A stretch of 7,013 nt of DNA from an uncultured Beijerinckiaceae bacterium (GTDB lineage: Bacteria; Pseudomonadota; Alphaproteobacteria; Rhizobiales; Beijerinckiaceae). A program made the position numbers and the translations under genes. This document shows, piece by piece, positions 1 through 5,412 of this stretch. Within the stretch, counting starts at the first letter, position 1; the number at the start of each line of letters is the position of its first letter. The notes under the pieces are model-generated. The model was not told the origin of the DNA, ran no database searches, and worked only from the letters and a program-made list of their open reading frames with translations. The DNA lies in contig CALMRL010000490.1 in the NCBI GenBank assembly GCA_937873345.1, forward strand, positions 1 to 7,013. The letters are read 5' to 3'.

Positions 1-51
1 GACAGGCACCCGCCCCAAACACCGAGGCGACACCGTGGTGAATACGACGGG

Positions 52-231
52 CTAGTGGTGGCTCGTGCCGCAGGCCTCCATGCCGATCAGGCAGGGGCAA
101 GCTTGCTGAAGAACGGCATCACCTGAGCCCGCCGCAGCGAGCGCCATCACCACCACGGCGCCCGTGGCGGTGATGGCGTGCACCTGGAAGACGTTCTTGG
201 CCAAATCCAGGCCAACGGTTGTGATCTCCAT
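52..231 (-). pseudogene. IS110-family transposase, N-terminal remnant
   Basis: Read on the minus strand from the ATG at 231, the product begins MEITTVGLDLAKNVFQVHAI, the characteristic start of IS110-family DEDD transposases; the D of GLDLAK is the first catalytic acidic residue. The fragment ends at a TAG (52-54) straight after CLIGMEACGTSHH, where intact members continue with WAR and some 250 further residues. The middle is damaged. Between about 98 and 143 the family sequence (SLRRAQVMPFFSKLAP) is found one frame away, so a +1 change near 143-147 and a one-base loss in the GGGG run at 94-97 compensate each other. A GGAG lies 8 nt before the start. Nothing recognisable follows the stop down to base 1. 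It is a dead copy; I am confident of the family, less so of what truncated it. Confidence 0.82.
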
Positions 232-400
232 CTTGGTGGCTCCAAGCTTCAGGGCTGCGCGACAGCATCATCGTGCCGCCGCAACGCCGGGAGCGGGAGC
301 CATCCACCCCATCTGCTTCAGAGCAGTCGGTCGCGCGCCTGAAACGACCGGCTTAAGCGCGGTGCGGCTCCAAGCCATTATGGTCGGAGCTGCTTGTTGT

Positions 401-598
401 TCAGAGCTCCGTGCGCACGGCGAGGGTCAGTGCGTCCTCAACGTCGACGCCGAGGTAACGCACCGTGCTTTCTATCTTTGTGTGCCCAGGCAGAATTTGC
501 ACCGCACGCGGGTTGCCGGTCTGTTCGTAGATGATCGCCGCCTTGGTCCGGCGTAGCAAGTGTGTGCCGTAGTGCTCACAACGTAGGTCGATGCCGGT
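401..598 (-). pseudogene. Tyrosine recombinase (phage-type integrase), C-terminal remnant
   Basis: The minus-strand frame ending at the TGA at 401-403 reads TGIDLRCEHYGTHLLRRTKA, continues through QILPGHTKIESTVRYLGVDV and ends DALTLAVRTEL. This is the end of a tyrosine-recombinase catalytic domain: HLLR is the HxxR box, GH the next conserved histidine, and the Y of VRYLG the nucleophile that would attack DNA. The DNA-binding domain and the first catalytic arginine are missing. The open frame continues upstream to about 676 but loses similarity, and the neighbouring minus frame there shows only faint resemblance, suggesting an old frameshift near 600. The usual LLLGH is ILPGH here, also consistent with decay. 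Such integrases travel with plasmids and integrative elements, so this is probably a scar of past integration. There is no start codon and no complete domain, so it should be inactive. Confidence 0.8.
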
Positions 599-876
599 GC
601 AAGGATAGCCAGTTCCGCCGGCTGAAGCGTGGACGGGCTGGCGAGGAAGTCGGGGGGCGGTAGGCGCTCCAGATCAGCGCGGCTCATACCGATACGGAAC
701 CAGCATTCGCCGCATCCCGCGAGCACGCCTTCGCATCCGGGCTGCAACCGCGGCAATGCGGATCGCTGACCACCTTCCGGATCAGGACCACAAGCTACGG
801 CAGCAATGGCGATCGGCGCCGGCGCGGGAATTACTAATTGATGGCAAGTCGCGTCCACCCACACGAGCGGCGTCGC

Positions 877-918
877 CTATCAAATGATAGCGAGGCGTGC
901 GAGACTGACTGCCTATCA
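877..918. promoter_or_regulatory. Palindrome with repeated half-site, possible operator
   Basis: CTATCA-AA-TGATAG (877-890) is a perfect 6-bp inverted repeat around a 2-nt centre. The same half-site, within GCCTATCA, recurs in direct orientation at 911-918, exactly 36 bp from the first copy (875-882). This arrangement suits a dimeric regulator with a neighbouring half-site. It lies about 200-245 bp before the photoreceptor start, with no gene between. No known regulator is assigned; chance occurrence is possible. Confidence 0.25.
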
Positions 919-1107
919 TGCCTGGTTAAAGGCAGGTGAAACGCGAGGAAGCCCGCAGCAGGCGTGAGATTGCAAGCGCCGCTCTGTGTCGTTCGAAATC
1001 CATGTTTATGAAATGCTTCAGGATTGCTGCCCTAAGGTCGCGTCTGCCGGAAACTCGGCATGGTCGGCGCTGCGCGACAGGGCTGCCAGGGTGGTCGAGA
1101 ATACGGC

Positions 1108-1113
1108 GAGGAG
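1108..1113 (+). promoter_or_regulatory. Ribosome binding site deciding the photoreceptor start
   Basis: GAGGAG lies 8 nt before the GTG at 1122. It supports that GTG over the in-frame ATGs at 936 and 1197, and gives a 129-residue product close to the 125 residues of classical photoactive yellow protein. Confidence 0.6.
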
Positions 1114-1121
1114 CGGCTTTG

Positions 1122-1511
1122 GTGTCTGCCATATCACCGACCGCCTCCTTCAGAAGCGCCCCATTCGAGGCCGTGCCGCATGCGCTTCTCTGCATCATGG
1201 GTTCGACGCAGCTAAACCGCTTGCCATTCGGCGTCGTCGGCCTGTCGCCGGACGGTCTCGTCGAGGTATACAACCACACCGAAGCAAGGCTCGCCGGCCT
1301 CAACAGGGATGACGTGCTGGGGACCAGCTTCTTCCTGTCGGTTGCCCAATGCATGAACAACTTCCTCGTGGCGCAGCGCTTCGACGACGAGGAGGAGATC
1401 GATGCGGTCGTCGCCTACGTCCTCACCTTCCGGATGCGTCCGACGCCGGTGAGGCTGCGCCTGCTCAAAAGGGCCGACCACCCGCGACGCTACCTCCTGA
1501 TCCAGCGCTGA
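1122..1511 (+). CDS. pyp: Photoactive-yellow-protein-like PAS photoreceptor
   Basis: The 129-residue product aligns with photoactive yellow protein, a cytoplasmic blue-light sensor that carries p-coumaric acid as a thioester. NRLPFGVVGLSPDG (32-45) opens the PAS fold. Against the Halorhodospira protein the offset is a constant 8 residues from Phe28 to Cys69, so Tyr50, Glu54 and Cys77 match Tyr42, Glu46 and the chromophore-bearing Cys69; Met105 in FRMRPTPV matches Met100. Differences include Ala58 for Thr50, Leu60 for the chromophore-shielding Arg52, Gln76 for Pro68, and a net loss of about 3 residues between Cys69 and Met100. The in-frame N-cap (LLCIM...QLNRLPFG) resembles the family's LAKM...QLDGLAFG, so ATG 1197 is too late. 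GTG 1122 has a good ribosome site; ATG 936 would add 62 arginine-rich residues with no family likeness. The cyclase gene follows after 3 nt. Identity is strong from motifs, but light response is inferred. Confidence 0.85.
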   Translation: MSAISPTASFRSAPFEAVPHALLCIMGSTQLNRLPFGVVGLSPDGLVEVYNHTEARLAGLNRDDVLGTSFFLSVAQCMNNFLVAQRFDDEEEIDAVVAYVLTFRMRPTPVRLRLLKRADHPRRYLLIQR

Positions 1512-1514
1512 CGC

Positions 1515-2846
1515 ATGCCGAGCAAAATCCGGCGGGACGCCTCCGCCAAGGCCCTGCGCGACGAGAACGCGGAGCTTCTGCAGTTCCTTTACGCTTGCCC
1601 GACCGGTCTCATCTCGCTGGATGCCGGTGGGACCATGTTGATGCTGAACCCGTTGGCGATGCAGCTGGTGCTGCCGCTCGTCCGCAACCACGAGGTCAGC
1701 AACCTTTTCAAGATCCTCGAGCCCTACGCGCCCGAACTGCGCAGCATGCTGGCATCCTTCGCGCCGCAACAGGGCACCGTCTGCGACGCTCATCGCGTGT
1801 TCGTTGGACGCGGCGATCGCGGCGATGTCGACAAGGTCTTGTCGTGCACGCTGGTCAAGCTGAGCCATGACCGCTACATCGCGACGCTGAGCGACGCGAC
1901 GCTGCAGGTCGCGCAGGAGCGGCGCCTCAAGCAGGCGGAAGCCTGGTTCTCCTCGTTGATCGACGGCGTCGACGACTTCGCCGCGATCTCGCTGAATGCC
2001 CACGGCCGCATCGACCACGTCAACGCGTCCGTCCGCCGGCAGACCGGCTTCGCCGAGCACGAGCTCATCGGGCTGTTCCTCGACGTCTTCGATGCGCCCG
2101 ATCCGGCCTCGAGCGTGCTGTCCTGCCGCGAGCAGGTCGCGCTCGCGACCCGTGACGGATGGCACCTCGACGAGGGATGGTGCGCGCGGCGCGACGGATC
2201 GCGCCAATGGTGTCAGCGGCTGATCTCCGTGTGCCGCGAGGAGGGTGACATCGAGGGGCGGACGATCTCCGGCTTCACCGTGGTGCTGCGCGCCGTGACC
2301 CGGAAGGCGGCGGACGCCGCCTCGTTGAAGCGTCGGCTCACCACGGATCACTTGACGGGCGTCAGCAATCGCGCGCACTTCTTCGAGCTGGCGGAACGCG
2401 AAACTGCGCGATGCCGCCGCGACGGTGTTTCCGCTGCCCTGCTCATGCTCGACATCGATCATTTCAAGACCGTCAACGACACGTTCGGACACGCCGCCGG
2501 CGACCAGGCGCTGAAGACGGTCAGCGCGGCGTGCGGACGCGCCCTGCAACCCCAGGACACGCTGGCTCGTCTCGGCGGAGAGGAGTTCGTCGTCCTGCTG
2601 CCTTTGACCGACCTTCGCCGGGCCGGCGACGTCGCCGAGCGACTGCGGGCGATGGTCGCCGCACTTGAGATCGTGACACCCTTCGGGACCTTCGCGGTCA
2701 CGGCGAGCTTCGGCTGTTCGATGCTGGATGATGGGACCGCGAGCGTCGGCGTTGCACTCGCGGCGGCAGATCGTGCCCTGTACGCCGCGAAACGCGGGGG
2801 ACGCAACCGCGTCGCTCTGTCCGAGCGAGAGGATGTCGCGGCTTGA
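1515..2846 (+). CDS. PAS-PAS-GGDEF diguanylate cyclase
   Basis: This 443-residue protein should condense two GTP into cyclic di-GMP. No membrane segment is visible, so it is probably cytoplasmic. Residues about 18-130 form a first PAS-like domain (ACPTGLISLDAGGTMLMLNP). A short charged linker (131-143) leads to a second PAS (about 144-262; DFAAISLNAHGRIDHVN, QTGFAEHELIG). The GGDEF domain spans about 274-437: DHLTGVSNR, metal-binding Asp313 in LMLDIDHFK, Asn321 in NDTFGH, and the active loop GGEEF at 354-358. GGEEF is a normal active variant. The inhibitory RxxD site before it reads QPQD (345-348), so product inhibition is probably lost. The start lies 3 nt after the photoreceptor stop with no clear ribosome site, suggesting translational coupling. 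The partner gene implies that light controls its activity, but the sequence does not show by what contact. Confidence 0.9.
   Translation: MPSKIRRDASAKALRDENAELLQFLYACPTGLISLDAGGTMLMLNPLAMQLVLPLVRNHEVSNLFKILEPYAPELRSMLASFAPQQGTVCDAHRVFVGRGDRGDVDKVLSCTLVKLSHDRYIATLSDATLQVAQERRLKQAEAWFSSLIDGVDDFAAISLNAHGRIDHVNASVRRQTGFAEHELIGLFLDVFDAPDPASSVLSCREQVALATRDGWHLDEGWCARRDGSRQWCQRLISVCREEGDIEGRTISGFTVVLRAVTRKAADAASLKRRLTTDHLTGVSNRAHFFELAERETARCRRDGVSAALLMLDIDHFKTVNDTFGHAAGDQALKTVSAACGRALQPQDTLARLGGEEFVVLLPLTDLRRAGDVAERLRAMVAALEIVTPFGTFAVTASFGCSMLDDGTASVGVALAAADRALYAAKRGGRNRVALSEREDVAA
2827..2833 (+). promoter_or_regulatory. Ribosome binding site for the ligase TTG start
   Basis: GAGAGGA inside the end of the cyclase gene lies 9 nt before the TTG at 2843. 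It supports this rare start codon, which overlaps the cyclase stop as TTGA. Confidence 0.5.
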
Positions 2847-4105
2847 GCGCGTTGCGCAAGCCCCTGAGCCGCGGCGCGGTCGCGCGGGTCCTCCAGAGCT
2901 TGATGCTGGCGGAGCTGGCGACGGCACGAGGCCGGCGTGGCGCTGGCACCGACCTGTCCGCCCCCGATCGTCCCGGCTCCGGCCCGGCCTCGCCCCACCA
3001 TTTCCCCTCGCGCGAGCCTTGGGGCGACGACGCAAGGGTGGCCGGCCGCTCGCCGGGCGATCTCGGCTGCGACTCGCTGGAACTGCTCTGGCTGACATCC
3101 GCCACCAGTGAAATGTTCAACCTGTACGAGGCCGGCGAGCACGACGCCCTGTTGCGCGCCGAACGCTTCGGCGAGTGGATCGACGTCGTCGGGCGTGCCG
3201 TCGCCCGCAGCGACGCGCGCGTGCGCTTCGCGACCTCCGGTTCCACCGGGAAGCCGAAGAGATGCGCCCACAGCCTCGATGATCTCGACACGGAGGCACG
3301 ATACCTTGCCGAGGTCTTCGCCGACCGCTCGCGCGTGTTCGCCTTCGTGCCCGCCCATCACATCTACGGCTTCATCTTCACGGCGCTGCTGCCCGAACGC
3401 TTGACCGCAGCCGTCGTCGAGCCGTCACGCGCGGTGCAGGAGTTGTCGACGCTGCGGCGGAAGGATCTGATCGTCGGCTTTCCCGAACGCTGGATGTGGT
3501 TGGAGCGCACTATCGGCGGCTGGCCGGACGGCGTCGCCGGCGTGACCTCGACCGCCCCTTGCCCGCGCGACTTGATCGGGATGCTCGTCGAGCAGGGCCT
3601 CGCGGGCATGACGGAGGTCTATGGATCGTCGGAAACCGCCGGGGTCGCGACGAGAACCTGGCCCGATGCGCATTACCGGCTGATGCCGCACTGGACCTTC
3701 GCCGACAAGGGCGACGCGGGGATCGCGCGCATTGCCGATGCAGCCGGGCGCTGCTTCGAACTGTCGGACGTCGTGGAGCATGCAGCCGATGGCTGTTTCA
3801 CGATCACCGGTCGCCACGACGGCATCGTCCAGGTCGGGGGCGTGAACGTGTCGCCAGGGAGTGTCGCCGCGGCGCTTCGTGAACGGCCAGGCGTCAAGGA
3901 CGCGGCGGTCCGCCTGATGCGCCCGGACGAAGGCTTGCGCCTCAAGGCCTTCATCGTCGTCCAGCATGGTTGGCGGGAGCACGACCTCCGCCTCGACCTG
4001 GACAGCTGGATCGAGCGGGCGCTGGAGCCCGCAGCCCGCCCGCGTGCGTTGACGTTCGGGCAACAGCTGCCGACCAACGAGATGGGTAAGGCGGTCGACT
4101 GGTAG
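2843..4105 (+). CDS. pcl: p-Coumaroyl-CoA-ligase-type AMP-forming enzyme with carrier-like N-terminus
   Basis: The 420-residue protein is an ANL-superfamily adenylating enzyme. Core motifs are in order: the ATP loop TSGSTGKPKR (131-140), PAHHIYGF (170-177), YGSSETAG (260-267), ELSDVVE with the ribose-binding Asp309, the hinge GRHDGIVQVGGVNVSP (323-338), and the catalytic Lys416 in NEMGKAVDW at the very end. Typical 4-coumarate ligases run to about 540 residues with the ATP loop near 190, so much of the usual N-terminal subdomain is missing; short ligases are known from PYP gene clusters. Residues 73-116 instead resemble an acyl carrier protein, with DLGCDSLELL and Ser78 at the phosphopantetheine position, after a low-complexity Gly/Pro/Arg/Ser linker. 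The TTG start overlaps the cyclase stop by 4 nt. The likely role is to activate p-coumarate for loading onto the photoreceptor cysteine. Substrate is inferred from the neighbours; another aryl acid is possible. Confidence 0.82.
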   Translation: MSALRKPLSRGAVARVLQSLMLAELATARGRRGAGTDLSAPDRPGSGPASPHHFPSREPWGDDARVAGRSPGDLGCDSLELLWLTSATSEMFNLYEAGEHDALLRAERFGEWIDVVGRAVARSDARVRFATSGSTGKPKRCAHSLDDLDTEARYLAEVFADRSRVFAFVPAHHIYGFIFTALLPERLTAAVVEPSRAVQELSTLRRKDLIVGFPERWMWLERTIGGWPDGVAGVTSTAPCPRDLIGMLVEQGLAGMTEVYGSSETAGVATRTWPDAHYRLMPHWTFADKGDAGIARIADAAGRCFELSDVVEHAADGCFTITGRHDGIVQVGGVNVSPGSVAAALRERPGVKDAAVRLMRPDEGLRLKAFIVVQHGWREHDLRLDLDSWIERALEPAARPRALTFGQQLPTNEMGKAVDW

Positions 4106-4341
4106 GCGCACACCTGCGGTCGAACGCGCCCGTGCCGGATATTCGAACGACGCCACAATACGTTAACGGTCGGGAGCCGCCCTCATCAGCGGGCCCAGCG
4201 CGCGACCGCGAATAACATAGTATAGTCTCAAGGATCGACGCGGCCTCTTGACGAACTTACTGGCAAGGACGGCGCGCGTCGTAACGAGGCCTCAAGCTTT
4301 TGCGGCAATGTTGCGACGAGACAATTCTGGAATGCTGCGTG

Positions 4342-5109
4342 ATGTCGACCGCATGTCAAGGTTGCCGTAACGGAACGGGCTTCGACGTACCGTTCACCAT
4401 GGCCTTCCAGCCGATCTTCGATCTTGCCTCCGGCGCCATCTTCGCGCGCGAGGCCCTGGTGCGCGGCGTCAACGGGGAGGGGGCGGCCTCCATCCTGTCG
4501 GCCGTCGACGAAACCAACCGCTACGCCTTCGACCAGCAATGCCGTGTCAAGGCGATCGAGCTGGCGACACTGGCGCGCCAGCCCGGCGATGCCGCCGGCC
4601 TGTCCATCAACTTCATGCCCAACGCGGTGTACGAACCGCGAGCCTGTATCCGCCTCACCTTGGATGCCGCAACCCGGACGGGCTTTCCACTCAACCAGAT
4701 CATCTTCGAGTTCACCGAGACGGAGCGGGTCGACAACGAGCACGTGCTCAAGATCCTGAGGACGTACCGGGACATCGGCTTCAAAACGGCGATCGACGAT
4801 TTCGGAGCGGGTCATGCCGGCCTGTCGCTGCTCGCGCGCTTCCAGCCGGACATCGTGAAGATCGACATGGACCTCATCCGCGGCATCGACGCCGAGCCGG
4901 TCAAACGCACCATCCTGCGCAATCTGCTGACCCTGCTGGAAGACCTCGCGATCGCACCAGTCTGCGAAGGTGTCGAGACCCTGGCCGAACTGGCCGCGAT
5001 CCAGGACCTCGGCGTCCGGCTCGTCCAAGGATACGTGCTGGCGAGACCCGCCCTGACCCATGCACCCCCGAACGCTTTGTCAGCGCCTCTCAAGCGGACG
5101 GCAGCGTAG
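4342..5109 (+). CDS. Stand-alone EAL-domain c-di-GMP phosphodiesterase
   Basis: This 255-residue protein is essentially one EAL domain (about 18-240), which hydrolyses cyclic di-GMP to pGpG. Catalytic signatures are all present: EAL as EALVRG (37-42), Asn90 in INFMPN, FEFTETE (122-128), DDFGAG (152-157), Lys173 in KIDMD, and Glu209 in CEGVET. It should therefore be active, not a degenerate binding-only form. The N-terminus has Cys5 and Cys8 (ACQGC), which could bind metal or sense redox. I chose ATG 4342 because family likeness begins there. A TTG at 4300 with GAGG 10 nt upstream would add 14 residues with four more cysteines and remains possible. It follows the ligase by 236 nt in the same direction, so it probably has its own promoter. 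It looks like the off-switch opposing the cyclase at 1515-2846. Confidence 0.88.
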   Translation: MSTACQGCRNGTGFDVPFTMAFQPIFDLASGAIFAREALVRGVNGEGAASILSAVDETNRYAFDQQCRVKAIELATLARQPGDAAGLSINFMPNAVYEPRACIRLTLDAATRTGFPLNQIIFEFTETERVDNEHVLKILRTYRDIGFKTAIDDFGAGHAGLSLLARFQPDIVKIDMDLIRGIDAEPVKRTILRNLLTLLEDLAIAPVCEGVETLAELAAIQDLGVRLVQGYVLARPALTHAPPNALSAPLKRTAA

Positions 5110-5412
5110 CGCGCCGCTGCCATCGAGCGAAATCGCTGGCCTTCCCGCTCGATGACCTCAACCGTCGTGGTCATCGGTCTCACGTTCGCGCATCGTGGAA
5201 GCGACAGGCCGTAGCGGCTCGCTGCTGATGCCTCATCCAGGCGCTCCCGATATCCCTGTCCAACATCTTCACGCGAACGACACCGCAAAGCGCCCACAGC
5301 TGCCGTACCTCTTAGTTTTGGGCATCTCCGGTGCGGACCTTTCCGGACCTACCCTCAAGGACACGAAGCGCCGCGAGCTTTCCCCGCGCAGCCGCCGCCT
5401 CTATGAGGCGCG
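5110..5412. other. Non-coding gap with overlapping inverted repeats
   Basis: No protein or stable RNA gene is recognisable; the small plus frame at 5195-5416 has no family features. Just after the EAL stop, CATCGAGCG (5121-5129) pairs with CGCTCGATG (5146-5154), and CGATGACC (5150-5157) pairs with GGTCATCG (5169-5176). The two stems share bases 5150-5154, so only one can form at a time. There is no T-run after either, so a simple intrinsic terminator is not shown. A GGACCT direct repeat lies near 5335-5351. Confidence 0.4.

Larger units (their letters stand above)
599..1121. other. Gene-free stretch upstream of the photoreceptor gene
   Basis: No open frame here resembles a protein family I know, on either strand. 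Frames through 472-864 (minus) and 936-1121 (plus) are open but have arginine- and serine-rich, low-information translations typical of shadow frames in GC-rich DNA. An AT-richer patch around 827-845 and the palindrome at 877-890 are the only visible structure. The stretch probably holds the promoter for the photoreceptor operon, but I see no convincing -35/-10 pair. Confidence 0.5.

Noticed and set aside
1..51. Possible second insertion sequence truncating the IS110 copy
   Set aside because: The in-frame translation after the stop (PVVFTTVSPRCLGRVPV) could not be tied to a family, and 51 bases are too few to decide.
472..864. Minus-strand 130-codon open frame over the integrase remnant
   Set aside because: The recognisable integrase motifs lie in a different frame; this one has only faint, possibly frameshifted likeness near 600-650 and no domain of its own.
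986..1312. Plus-strand open frame overlapping the photoreceptor start (108 codons)
   Set aside because: Its second half lies out of frame over the photoreceptor PAS sequence and no family is recognisable in the first half.
1212..3098. Very long minus-strand open frame (628 codons) opposite the photoreceptor and cyclase genes
   Set aside because: It is antisense to two genes with clear family motifs, is rich in Arg, Gln and Asp as shadow frames in GC-rich DNA are, and shows no domain.
4210..4253. AT-rich patch (AATAACATAGTATAG) and TTGACG before the EAL gene as a promoter
   Set aside because: The elements are in the wrong order and spacing for a sigma-70 promoter; TTGACG has no -10-like hexamer 16-18 nt downstream.
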